Positions 1 through 7,958 of a stretch of 14,351 nt of DNA are shown one piece after another. Every line of letters begins with the position of its first letter. The stretch's first letter is position 1. The DNA is from Pseudomonadota bacterium. GTDB taxonomy: Bacteria > Pseudomonadota > Gammaproteobacteria > SZUA-229. The stretch covers positions 1-14,351 of the forward strand of contig JADFWF010000152.1 of the NCBI GenBank assembly GCA_015222965.1, in the 5' to 3' direction. Position numbers and translations under genes: made by a program. Under the pieces are notes generated by a model. The model searched no databases. It saw only the letters and a list, made by a program, of their open reading frames with translations, and had not been told where the DNA came from.

Positions 1-641
1 TGACGTTTAGCGAAATCTGCAATCAGGTTCAATGTTTTCACTGATGCCATCTCCAGACTGTCGATGATCTCACCGGTTTTGGAAGTGAGCATGGCATGCA
101 CGATCAGCAAAGGAATCGCTGCCATCAGACCAAACGCCGTAGTGTTCATTGCTACCGAAATACTGGCTGATAACATGTCAGCTTTTTCTGCCGGGTCAGC
201 ATTCGCAACCGCGGTAAAGGCCTCGATCAGACCCATGATGGTTCCTAACAGTCCAAGCAATGTACAGATGTTCGCAAACAGGGCGATATAAGGTGTACGT
301 TTTTCCAGTGATGGGATAATCTCCATCATGCTCTCTTCCATCGCGATTTCGATATCATCGCGTCGACGTACCGAACCCTGTCTATCCAGACCCATGCTTA
401 AAAGGTTGGCGATTGCAGACTTGTCTTCTGATATCGAATCACGTGCTGCATCAAAGTTGCCTTCGTCGAGCAGAGGATGCACCTGATCCCAGACTTTTTT
501 ATTCTCACTGCCGATGCCGGATAATTTAATATATCGCTCTATACAGATCGCCGCACCAAAAGCAAAAATAATTAATATCGGGTACATAAAAGTACCACCG
601 GTTTGGAAAAACGACACGATATTCTGGATAGTCTCCATCAT
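1..641 (-). CDS. MotA/TolQ/ExbB-family proton channel, partial (3' end beyond left edge)
   Basis: Inner-membrane proton-channel subunit of the kind that, with an ExbD/TolR partner, turns proton-motive force into movement of periplasmic proteins. My translation of the minus strand gives 213 codons with no stop before the window edge. Seen: a hydrophobic segment near residues 18-35, a long cytoplasmic stretch (about 36-115), a second membrane segment around 119-141 (TLLGLLGTIMGL, the family GLLGT signature), and a third around 165-186 holding the TTAFGLMAAIP motif, whose threonines line the proton path in TolQ/ExbB. TolQ-type proteins are about 220-240 residues, so only a short tail is missing. 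Two consecutive ATGs (641, 638) are possible starts; a GAGGAG ribosome site sits just upstream. It is the last visible gene of a TPR-protein operon. Family assignment is secure; the sub-type (TolQ, ExbB or AglR-like) is not. Confidence 0.93.
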   Translation of the reverse strand, partial: MMETIQNIVSFFQTGGTFMYPILIIFAFGAAICIERYIKLSGIGSENKKVWDQVHPLLDEGNFDAARDSISEDKSAIANLLSMGLDRQGSVRRRDDIEIAMEESMMEIIPSLEKRTPYIALFANICTLLGLLGTIMGLIEAFTAVANADPAEKADMLSASISVAMNTTAFGLMAAIPLLIVHAMLTSKTGEIIDSLEMASVKTLNLIADFAKR

Positions 642-644
642 GTA

Positions 645-650
645 CTCCTC
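645..650 (-). promoter_or_regulatory. Strong ribosome binding site of the proton-channel gene
   Basis: The minus strand reads GAGGAG here, 3 bases before the ATG at 641 and 6 before the ATG at 638. The spacing favours the second ATG. It is the clearest Shine-Dalgarno sequence in the operon, so the channel may be translated more strongly than the upstream TPR genes. Confidence 0.7.
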
Positions 651-681
651 ATATTTTTAATACAAATGTTTAAATCGTTTA

Positions 682-990
682 TTATTGTACGTTTTTACCG
701 TGACTCAACTCATAGAAATCAAGTTCACGCAAAAACACTTCTTTATCTACAGGACGCATGCTGTCGTCTAACAATCCTGAATTTAAACTTGTTGCCACAC
801 CAACTTCAGAATTTTGCCAGGGCACAATATACAGAGACTTTGGCGCTTCTTTATTACCGATAATTGATATGCCTGATAATTCTTTCACTTCAGCATCAGC
901 TTGTTTTTCTTCAGCCCAAACATTATTTAGCGCTGACGCCTGCAACATCAAGCATAGTAAAACTGCATTAATTATAGCTTTAATTTTCAT
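682..990 (-). CDS. Small exported protein of unknown function (102 aa)
   Basis: I do not recognise a named family. The protein starts MKIKAI, has a hydrophobic stretch to about residue 22 and a likely signal peptidase I site after VWA (residue 26), leaving a mature periplasmic protein of about 76 residues. The mature part begins acidic and lysine-rich, then holds GISIIGNKEAPKSLYIVPW, which reads like a conserved core, and ends in a charged FLRELDFYELSHGK tail. An in-frame ATG at 1008 would add six residues, but AAGG upstream of 990 and the signal-peptide layout favour 990. It lies between the small TPR lipoprotein (114 bases upstream) and the proton channel (40 bases downstream), so it is probably an accessory of that motor complex. 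The role is inferred from position only. Confidence 0.8.
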   Translation of the reverse strand: MKIKAIINAVLLCLMLQASALNNVWAEEKQADAEVKELSGISIIGNKEAPKSLYIVPWQNSEVGVATSLNSGLLDDSMRPVDKEVFLRELDFYELSHGKNVQ

Positions 991-1104
991 AATGTCATTA
1001 CCTTGCATGCTTATAATTAACCATTAATACATAGCTGGCTATTAACTCGCACATTAATTCCGCACGCCTCTGAAAGTGATCATAGAACAAGGCACGCTGC
1101 TATA

Positions 1105-1704
1105 CTATTTTCCAAGCCTGCGTTTAACATCAGCAACCCAGATCGCAACTGTCTTATCATCTGGTTTTAATTCGAGGTACTCTTCAAATTGTTGTAACGC
1201 ACAATCAAAATCATGCATATATAAATCGCATAACACACCAAGGTTTCTTATCGCTGGCAGATATTCAGGGTGGTCATTTATCGCATTTTCGTACGCGATA
1301 CGCGCTGCCTTAAACTTTCCTTTCTTGCGATACAACAAGCCCAGTTCATTATTAGCAACCGGATGACCGATATCGAGTTTTAACGCGCTGATAAGATTCT
1401 CTTCTGCTGCCTTAGTATCACCTAACTTATTATAGGCAATGGCAATATTGACATACGGAGCCGGCAGTCGTTTTTCGCGCTCGATGACTGTATTCAAAAC
1501 AGGAATTGCCTGAGCATATTTTTCTTCCTGCATTAACGAGATCGCATTTTTAAAATCTAGCTCCACATCAGAATCGACATCCACATGGTCAACCTTTTTA
1601 CTTATAACCGCAACACCCGTATCTTCCTTAACTTCACCACCTGCACAGGCAAATAAAAACACCGCCAATAAGCAGATAAAACATCTTCGCATATTCCTTA
1701 TCAT
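1105..1704 (-). CDS. Small TPR lipoprotein (about 199 aa)
   Basis: Predicted lipoprotein: after MIRNMRRC comes a hydrophobic segment ending in a lipobox, LFAC, with Cys20 as the lipidation site. An acidic linker follows, then about four tandem TPR helix pairs over residues 45-195 (for example AIPVLNTVIE, AAEENLISALKL, AARIAYENAINDHPEYLPAIRNLG, ALQQFEEYLELKPDD). TPRs are protein-binding scaffolds; the size and layout resemble PilF/PilW-type pilotins, but neighbours point to the TolQ-like motor instead. The reading frame extends to an ATG at 1737 that overlaps the stop of the upstream gene (TAATG), and translation could begin there. I prefer 1704 because GGGAG lies 8 bases before it and the signal peptide then starts normally; 1692 is a third option. 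TPR and lipoprotein calls are solid; function is unknown. Confidence 0.88.
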   Translation of the reverse strand: MIRNMRRCFICLLAVFLFACAGGEVKEDTGVAVISKKVDHVDVDSDVELDFKNAISLMQEEKYAQAIPVLNTVIEREKRLPAPYVNIAIAYNKLGDTKAAEENLISALKLDIGHPVANNELGLLYRKKGKFKAARIAYENAINDHPEYLPAIRNLGVLCDLYMHDFDCALQQFEEYLELKPDDKTVAIWVADVKRRLGK

Positions 1705-1736
1705 CGCAATATCTCCCGTTTCCACTCCGTAATACA

Positions 1737-4700
1737 TTATCCACCTACCCTGGCTTTTTCAGTTTTGACTTCTTCAGCATCACCAGCGTCGTTACCATCT
1801 GCTGGCTCTTGCGCAGCAGCACCTTGCTGATTGCTTGTAGTATCCTGTTCAACAGCAGCCTCCTGCACTTCTTCAGCTTCTACATCCTCTTTAGCACCAG
1901 AAACATTTTCATCTTCAGCCGTCTCTTTAATAACTGCCTCAGGGCTCTTCTTATCCTTGATCACAAGCTGCGGCTGAATCAAAGTAATAACAGTACTGGC
2001 CTGTTCAGTTTTCGCATATCTCGCAGGCAACAAAACAGACAGCTTCAATATACTTTTATCTATCCATTCATTGTAGATACCAGCATCAAGCAGTTCCATA
2101 TTTTTCTCATGAACATCTATCGCTTTCTCTTCAAACGGATATGCCTGCTCTTCGATCACCAGCTCATATTGCTCGAGCTCTTCCTCATTCAAATTTGCTG
2201 GTCTTTCTGATTCCAGCAAGGCAATATTGAACTCATAATAGATCTCAGCTATATAAAAAGTTGCCGCAGCGGTAACATCCCCAACCTGATACTCGACCAG
2301 TTTGCTATAGGTATCGATAGCACTACGCATACGTTTTTTCTTTTTCTTCAAATTCTTTTTAAATGGTTTAGCCAGTGTAACTTCTTTAAACGCGACGAGT
2401 TTTGGCTCAGCCAGCACCAGTGATGCTTTTGCCGCGAGGAATTTGGTACGGTCAGTTCTACCTTTACCCGCTACTGCATCACCAGCGACGATCTGCTTCA
2501 ACTGATAGATATATTGCTTATGCTTATCCTGTGCCAGATAAATATCTGCCATTTTCTGACGTGTTTCGATTGCGTCGTCAATCGGCGTAGGGAAGTAATC
2601 CACCATTTTGGTATATACCAGTAATGCTTTGTTTTTCTCTCCTGCTTTCACATACAGCTCTGCCGCCTGATTTAATGCTTCACGTCTCAGCGCATCGTCA
2701 TCCGGGTTCTCTTTTTCGATACGCTCAAATTCAGCAGCTGACTTTAAGTATTTACCGTCTTCCTTGTAGACGACGGCCAATTTTTTCGTTATATCCTTGT
2801 TTAACTTATTGTCCGGATAAAGCTTTCTAAATCCTTCGAGCACGCTCGCCACCGCTCCCCACTGTTTAAGCAACATCAACGATGCAGCCGCATCATATTC
2901 AGCCGTTGGCCTGATCTTTGAATTTGGCGCCACTTTCGCTACCCGCAGGAAATGCTCGGCTGCCACTTTATGGTCACCAAGTTTTCTTGCCTGCTCACCC
3001 TGTTTATAAACAGAGGCAGCAAGATTTTCGGTCAGAGCGTTATAACTTTTATCTTTTTTATCAGTCAGTGCCAGTGTCTGCGCATAAGCTTCTTCTGCAT
3101 CTTTATAAGATGTGAGATCAAATGAGGCATGCGCAACCACCATCCATGAAGAACGTATCAGCTTCTTGTCAGCCTGCGGATAAACTTTTATTACACGACG
3201 GCCATATATGATGGCCTGCTCATAATCTTCGAGCGCGTACAGATCATCGACAGCTGCAACCAGCACGACAGCTGCATGTTTATGTGCCGGGAAGTACTCA
3301 GCAAATTTAAGTGAACTGCGAATGATCTCGCGCTTGATGATATTGCGCTGCGACTGATTAGCCACCTTCAGATGTTCACGGTAGGCAAAGACTGCTGCAT
3401 AACCCGCACTGGCCGAATCTTCATGCGCCGGATAATTGTAAGCTGTGCGTTCATACTCGGTTGCAGCATCGAGAAAATCTTTATGCTCCAGCAGCAGTCC
3501 CGCCAACTGGTTATTAAGTTTAGGCGCCTGCTTTTCTTCCGGGAAGGAACCCAGGTATTCGCGGTACCAGAATATCGCTTCCTGATAATTTTCTTCTTTC
3601 TGTTTACGTAATCGTCTGTCCTGGTATAAGGCATGATAATGGTTTGCCAGATCGATAAGATTAGACTTCAAAAATGCCAGTACTGTCGGGTTATCGTTTA
3701 TGTCATAGAAGGTCCAGTAGTTGGACTGTAAGCTATACGTCTTTGAAAATTCTTTTTTTGCATCGACTACTAAACGTGGAAAACCACCATTTTTATATAT
3801 TTCGATCACACGGATATTGAAATATGGTGATTCTTTAGAGATAGGGTTTCTGCTTATGTAAGTCTCATATGATTTAGCCGCATCTGAATAACGGCGCTTC
3901 GTTAAATAATACTCACCGAGATGACTGTATATACTCGCCTCATAAAAACGATGACCGTGTTTATCAAAAAATTCGACGATAGAATCTGCACCGCCTAGAT
4001 ACGAGAAACTCAAACTGATTACCCTGTAGGTATCTTCTATCCGTTTGCTCTCAATTTTATTTTCGATATTATCGAGCTCGTATCCATTGTCGATCTTATA
4101 GTCAAGCATCTTGATATAATCGCGCAGCGCCTCTTCATACATATCCTGCTTGAAGTAGGCCCAACCCTGCTTGTATAGCGCTAATTCATAGAATTCAGAA
4201 CCCTCGCCCGCATTGATGACGGCCTGATAAGATTCTTCTGAATCCAGATATTTTTTACGGGTAAAGAAATATTCTGCACGGCGGAACTGCGCTTCATCGA
4301 TATGTCGTGATTGCGGATATTGCTTGATCAATTGCTCAAGCGTTTTCATCGCGATATCTATCTGCCCTGTTTCTTCATAAGCACGCGACAACTGATAGAG
4401 CACCTGATCATTGCGCTCAAACAGGGGGTATTTTTTCAACAGGCCTTTATATAACTCGATAGCTTCCATTGCACCTGCTGCCTGCAGATCATCTGCATCG
4501 CCGCCTTTTTTGCCGGGCGCAACAATTTCCTTTTTACGCGGCTTGCCTATCTCGATCTTTTTACCCGCGCGCTCACTGAATTCTTTTTCACTTTCACTAA
4601 TATCAGCGATCGGACTGCCTTTTATCGCAATACTCTTTTTGTCTTTGTCATCAGCAACCGGAACAAAACTGGTATCCGGTGTATCAATATCAGTCGCCTG

Positions 4701-5066
4701 GGACGCACTATCTGCTATCGGCGCAGCTGTTTTAGCATCCGGAAATTCGCCTGCTGTAGCGTCCACTACCGGCTTTTCCTGCTGCTGCATCAAGACTTCG
4801 TCTTCAGCTTCATATTCTTTTTGAATTTTCAAATCAGCCAGTCGTCGCAGTGCTTCTGGCGTCATCTCTGTTTCTGGCGTCTCTTTCAAAAACTTCTCAT
4901 AACTTGCCATGGCTTTGTCCAGGCTGCCATCAACTTTTTCCGGCTTCACCTCAAACTTTACGTCGCTTAGACTTGCCAACGTACCTTCAGTATTCGTCGT
5001 GGCACAGGATGCCAGTAATAAATAACCTGTTAGTAAGAGCAGTGATGTACTGTTATTAAATCGCAT
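1737..5066 (-). CDS. Giant TPR-repeat lipoprotein (1109 aa)
   Basis: Very long exported repeat protein. The N-terminus has a signal peptide ending in lipobox LASC, Cys21, so the mature protein is lipid-anchored, probably to the outer membrane. Residues about 22-190 are acidic, alanine/aspartate/lysine-rich and probably disordered. From about 195 to 1000 the protein is a near-continuous array of TPR-like helical hairpins (AIELYKGLLKKYP, AMKTLEQLIKQYP, SEESYQAVINAG, AAKSYETYISRNP, AATEYERTAYNYP, AAEHFLRVAKVAP, AAEFERIEKENPDD), many of the BamD/YbgF spacing ending in a YP-type turn. A lysine-rich patch (about 898-914) interrupts it, and the last 70 residues or so are an acidic A/E/Q-rich tail. 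It starts 10 bases after the upstream TPR gene and its TAA overlaps a possible start of the next gene. Size and domain style recall GltD/AgmU of the Myxococcus gliding machine, but I cannot show orthology. Likely a scaffold spanning the periplasm. Confidence 0.9.
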   Translation of the reverse strand: MRFNNSTSLLLLTGYLLLASCATTNTEGTLASLSDVKFEVKPEKVDGSLDKAMASYEKFLKETPETEMTPEALRRLADLKIQKEYEAEDEVLMQQQEKPVVDATAGEFPDAKTAAPIADSASQATDIDTPDTSFVPVADDKDKKSIAIKGSPIADISESEKEFSERAGKKIEIGKPRKKEIVAPGKKGGDADDLQAAGAMEAIELYKGLLKKYPLFERNDQVLYQLSRAYEETGQIDIAMKTLEQLIKQYPQSRHIDEAQFRRAEYFFTRKKYLDSEESYQAVINAGEGSEFYELALYKQGWAYFKQDMYEEALRDYIKMLDYKIDNGYELDNIENKIESKRIEDTYRVISLSFSYLGGADSIVEFFDKHGHRFYEASIYSHLGEYYLTKRRYSDAAKSYETYISRNPISKESPYFNIRVIEIYKNGGFPRLVVDAKKEFSKTYSLQSNYWTFYDINDNPTVLAFLKSNLIDLANHYHALYQDRRLRKQKEENYQEAIFWYREYLGSFPEEKQAPKLNNQLAGLLLEHKDFLDAATEYERTAYNYPAHEDSASAGYAAVFAYREHLKVANQSQRNIIKREIIRSSLKFAEYFPAHKHAAVVLVAAVDDLYALEDYEQAIIYGRRVIKVYPQADKKLIRSSWMVVAHASFDLTSYKDAEEAYAQTLALTDKKDKSYNALTENLAASVYKQGEQARKLGDHKVAAEHFLRVAKVAPNSKIRPTAEYDAAASLMLLKQWGAVASVLEGFRKLYPDNKLNKDITKKLAVVYKEDGKYLKSAAEFERIEKENPDDDALRREALNQAAELYVKAGEKNKALLVYTKMVDYFPTPIDDAIETRQKMADIYLAQDKHKQYIYQLKQIVAGDAVAGKGRTDRTKFLAAKASLVLAEPKLVAFKEVTLAKPFKKNLKKKKKRMRSAIDTYSKLVEYQVGDVTAAATFYIAEIYYEFNIALLESERPANLNEEELEQYELVIEEQAYPFEEKAIDVHEKNMELLDAGIYNEWIDKSILKLSVLLPARYAKTEQASTVITLIQPQLVIKDKKSPEAVIKETAEDENVSGAKEDVEAEEVQEAAVEQDTTSNQQGAAAQEPADGNDAGDAEEVKTEKARVGG

Positions 5067-5076
5067 TATATTTAAC

Positions 5077-7191
5077 CTATCGACTCAATAACTGTTGCTT
5101 GAAAGATGACTGTGATTCTTCTTCATCTTCAGATGACTGATCACTCTGCGGTTGATCCTGCGTAGTATCTTCCTGTTCGACTGGTGTTTCCTGAACTTCA
5201 GTCGCGGGCGCATCAGCTTCTGCAGCAGGATCCTTCACCTTAGTCTGTTTAACGATCTCCGCATCCAGTTGTGATTTAGTTGCACGGTCATAACTTTCGG
5301 CCAATGCGAAGCGTGCCTTTATCTGATATTCCTCGAGACGTTTGCGGCGACGATCCAGTTCGTTTATCGCCATTGTCTCTAACAGCCTGCCTTGCTTGGC
5401 CATAACACCTTTAAGCTTTCTCTGCGCAGAGAACAGACGCGTTCTCAGTTGACGGATAGGTATGATATAACCCTCGTAACTCTGTGTCGCAGCCTGTCTG
5501 GTCCTGATGAATGAGTTATAATTTATCTTAAGCTGTTTGATTATTTCGTCTAGAGAGACCAGGTTATTGTAAGCATCCGTCAGTCGCTGATCATAATCGC
5601 TGCGGATCTGCCACAATAAAACACCCTTCAAACGTTTAACTCTTATTTTTACTTTCTCATCAACGAGTGAAGGCCTGGTAGCGATTATTTCTTCGAACGA
5701 CTTTATAACGTCCAGAGCCACACGCTCAGTAGCCGTTGCCAGATATTCCGGACGTGGCGCGATCAACATGTTCTTGATCTTTGTCGCAAGATTCTCGCGC
5801 TGCTCCAGGCGGAGTTTAATTCTGATATCAAGTTTAACGAACTGCTTCTCTACGACCGGCAGCAATGGCTCCTGATATGCCCGCCTGATCTCGATCATCT
5901 CTTCATAAACTCTCAGATCAGCCAGCCACTTTTCGATATGATGACGCAGCTCTGCAAGATCTTTATAATTCTTATAAGATTCCTGAAAATCATGTGACGC
6001 CATCAGCTCGAGGATATATCTGGTCTCAGGTGTATCTGGCTGGTCACGCAGATTAACCACCCAGTTTTTATCCTTGCTTGACTTCTCATCCAGCAATGCG
6101 TCAAGAAATTTTCCCTTACGAATAGTTTTTATCGAATCATCCAGGCTGTCGACTTCCCTGGCAAAAACATCCATCGCGTGATCGTATAGATTGGCCGCAT
6201 TACCGTGGGCATTCAATTTCCCGTAAGCGTATGGCACGGCCATCAAAACTTCCTGTACCGAATAATTCGTTTCAGCCCGTTTATGTAAGATCGACCACGT
6301 CACCAGGGCACGATCGAAACGGCCTTCTGCAACAGCTACCCAACCAGCTCCGAGCAACGCACGATTTGAATAAGGGCCGTCTAAACGAACACGTTCAAAA
6401 TATTTTCTGGCTTTTTTTGCATTACTTTTATCCAGGTATAAATAAGCAAGTTTTAAATTTGTTTTATCTTTGAGAGTAAGTAGACCATTATCGCTAAACT
6501 CCATCTTTCCTAATTCTTCCAGAACAGCCAGCCCTTCTTTTTCTTTTCCGCTCTGAATCAAAGCGATTCCCAGGTTGTATAAAACATAACCTTTGAGAAT
6601 TTTTTCATCTTTTAATGACTGAAGGATTTTTACCGCTTCGGTAAACTGACCGGTATCAATACTTGCCAATGCTCGCAGATAAGCCACATCTGTTTTAAAA
6701 GTTTCAGGTTCTTTACCACGCAGCACATCGAGCGAATATTTCGATTCATAACGTGTTTTGTCAGGTTCTTCACGGATCAGATCCAGTGCATACAAAGTGC
6801 TTTCCGGATCATTTTTCTTATAGAACACACGAGCAAGTGCCAGCGCTGCCTGGTTACGAGTCGCCAGATCGAGGCCTTCACCTAACACGGCCTGTATCGC
6901 ACGACCAGCTCGCTGATTCATGCGGTATTGCAGTTCGATATCGCCGACTGAGAACTCCGCTTGCGACAGATGATTATTAAACGGATCGAGATGTGATTCG
7001 TCTAGTTCGTAATATTGAGACAGCTCGGTATCAAGTCGTGCCAGCGCATCGAAATGTAAATCCTGATACGCATAATATAGTATCTCGCCAAAATACAGGT
7101 CGCGCAACTCAACATCTTTTAAACCGCTCGCTGCAAATGATGGCAAGCTGCATAAAAATACAGAAAGGATTAGGGTGAAGCGAAACAACAT
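5077..7191 (-). CDS. Exported TPR and coiled-coil protein (704 aa)
   Basis: A cleavable signal peptide (hydrophobic residues 4-18, site near SLPSFA/A, residue 20-21) without a lipobox cysteine predicts a soluble periplasmic protein. Residues about 95-330 hold degenerate TPR repeats (AALALARVFYKKNDPESTLY, AVKILQSLKDEKI, NLGIALIQSGKEKEGLAVLE, YLYLDKSNAKKARKYFERV, ALLGAGWVAVAEGRFDRAL). Residues about 410-640 are long charged helices likely to form coiled coils (KLDIRIKLRLEQRENL; LDRRRKRLEEYQIKARFALA). The final 50 residues are an acidic, Q/E/D-rich disordered tail with an EVQETPVEQEDTT motif that recurs in the next gene product. The start lies 2 bases after the upstream stop, implying translational coupling. 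It probably contacts the giant TPR lipoprotein encoded 10 bases downstream. The product is likely annotated only as a TPR-repeat protein; no enzymatic motif was seen. Confidence 0.9.
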   Translation of the reverse strand: MLFRFTLILSVFLCSLPSFAASGLKDVELRDLYFGEILYYAYQDLHFDALARLDTELSQYYELDESHLDPFNNHLSQAEFSVGDIELQYRMNQRAGRAIQAVLGEGLDLATRNQAALALARVFYKKNDPESTLYALDLIREEPDKTRYESKYSLDVLRGKEPETFKTDVAYLRALASIDTGQFTEAVKILQSLKDEKILKGYVLYNLGIALIQSGKEKEGLAVLEELGKMEFSDNGLLTLKDKTNLKLAYLYLDKSNAKKARKYFERVRLDGPYSNRALLGAGWVAVAEGRFDRALVTWSILHKRAETNYSVQEVLMAVPYAYGKLNAHGNAANLYDHAMDVFAREVDSLDDSIKTIRKGKFLDALLDEKSSKDKNWVVNLRDQPDTPETRYILELMASHDFQESYKNYKDLAELRHHIEKWLADLRVYEEMIEIRRAYQEPLLPVVEKQFVKLDIRIKLRLEQRENLATKIKNMLIAPRPEYLATATERVALDVIKSFEEIIATRPSLVDEKVKIRVKRLKGVLLWQIRSDYDQRLTDAYNNLVSLDEIIKQLKINYNSFIRTRQAATQSYEGYIIPIRQLRTRLFSAQRKLKGVMAKQGRLLETMAINELDRRRKRLEEYQIKARFALAESYDRATKSQLDAEIVKQTKVKDPAAEADAPATEVQETPVEQEDTTQDQPQSDQSSEDEEESQSSFKQQLLSR

Positions 7192-7193
7192 GT

Positions 7194-7778
7194 TTACCAG
7201 TCTTTAAATGAAATCGTTTGGTCAGATGCACTACTGCCGCTAATCTGTATCTCTACAAATTTTGGCCCAACAGCCTTTGTTACTTTAAAGTTCTCGCTTC
7301 GTTGATATTCATTACCCGATTTCGTCCGTCCGATAAAACTTGCCACCAGTTGATGATCACCGGTTTTAATATTACCGGTATATATTCGCTGTACGCCGCC
7401 TGCCCTTAATGCCTCAACTTCTTTAAAGGTGTATAGGTGTTGCGCAACAACTTTATTATCCATTTTTATCTGCATCGAATCGAGCACGAAACCTTTATCG
7501 CCATTGACAGCAACAAACAGTGAAACTTGCGTATTGGAAGGAAATAATAATTTTTCTTCAAGCCGGGATAATTCCGAGGTCAGTTCCAGCACATCTTTTT
7601 TGATGTCCTGAACCTGCTCATCCAGACCTTTGACTTGTTCTTTGGTAACTTCGGCAGCACTGACAGGTAGTGTCGACAGAGCCAAAAATAAAAATAGTGA
7701 CACAAGAAAATCGATCTTCGAAAATTTAATTTGAGGAAAACCTATCATCGCAAGTTTACTGATTGATGGATTGGACAT
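7194..7778 (-). CDS. Exported coiled-coil / beta-domain protein (194 aa), first gene of the operon
   Basis: First gene of the operon. A positively charged N-terminus is followed by a hydrophobic segment (residues 24-41) ending ALSTLPVSAA, either a signal peptide or an inner-membrane anchor. Residues 45-78 form a heptad-like amphipathic helix (KGLDEQVQDIKKDVLELTSEL) predicting a coiled coil. Residues 82-194 look beta-rich and end in a short flexible tail. The segment LDSMQIKMDNKVVAQHLY followed by GGVQRIYTGNIKTGDHQLV reads like an immunoglobulin-like beta sandwich. No helix-turn-helix is visible, so a transcription-regulator annotation, which short proteins like this may receive, would not be supported. 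Start at 7778 is the first ATG after an upstream promoter-like region; its ribosome site is weak. It may link the TPR complex to the inner-membrane motor. Function is unknown. Confidence 0.87.
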   Translation of the reverse strand: MSNPSISKLAMIGFPQIKFSKIDFLVSLFLFLALSTLPVSAAEVTKEQVKGLDEQVQDIKKDVLELTSELSRLEEKLLFPSNTQVSLFVAVNGDKGFVLDSMQIKMDNKVVAQHLYTFKEVEALRAGGVQRIYTGNIKTGDHQLVASFIGRTKSGNEYQRSENFKVTKAVGPKFVEIQISGSSASDQTISFKDW

Positions 7779-7824
7779 AATAGCTAGCCATTGTTAAACA
7801 CGAGAATGTATTGTTAAAGCTGAC

Positions 7825-7852
7825 ATAATACAATTAAGTATATTTAAGCCAA
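7825..7852 (-). promoter_or_regulatory. Candidate sigma-70 promoter of the TPR/motor operon
   Basis: On the minus strand a TTGGCT -35-like box (7847-7852) and a TATTAT -10-like box (7825-7830) are separated by 16 bases. The boxes match 4/6 and 5/6 of consensus. The -10 ends about 47 bases before the ATG at 7778. The whole region is AT-rich, so chance matches are likely and the call is tentative. Confidence 0.4.
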
Positions 7853-7867
7853 TACTCGAATGAGTAT
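7852..7867. repeat. Short perfect inverted repeat, possible operator
   Basis: ATACTC (7852-7857) and GAGTAT (7862-7867) are perfect reverse complements around a GAAT spacer. The left arm touches the -35-like box of the minus-strand operon promoter, which is where a repressor or activator dimer could sit. Six-base arms in AT-rich DNA can also occur by chance. Confidence 0.35.
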
Positions 7868-7958
7868 ATAAAAGAATGGTAAAAAGTCACTGAAAATTCA
7901 TTAAAGGAAACTTATAAAAAACATAAACTTATTTGGAAAACGTAATAAAAACTAAAAG

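Noticed and set aside
64..291. 75-codon plus-strand open frame at the left edge
   Set aside because: It is antisense to the TTAFGL and GLLGT motif region of the proton channel, which explains its hydrophobic look.
603..1027. Two plus-strand open frames (603-863, 758-1027) over the small exported protein
   Set aside because: The minus-strand reading has a proper signal peptide, a ribosome site and operon context. The plus-strand frames have none of these.
991..1104. Operon break (terminator or new promoter) between the small TPR lipoprotein and the 102-aa protein
   Set aside because: This 114-base gap is the widest in the cluster, but I found no stable stem with a T-run and no well-spaced promoter, so the genes are kept as one operon with modest confidence.
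2330..2350. A-rich run coding for poly-lysine as a programmed frameshift site
   Set aside because: The AAAAAAC heptamer present on the coding strand is not in the phase required for -1 slippage, and the zero frame continues intact to a plausible C-terminus.
4411..4824. 137-codon open frame on the plus strand inside the giant TPR gene
   Set aside because: It is antisense to a well-supported TPR lipoprotein gene. Its serine- and alanine-rich translation reflects the repetitive acidic coding on the other strand and shows no domain.
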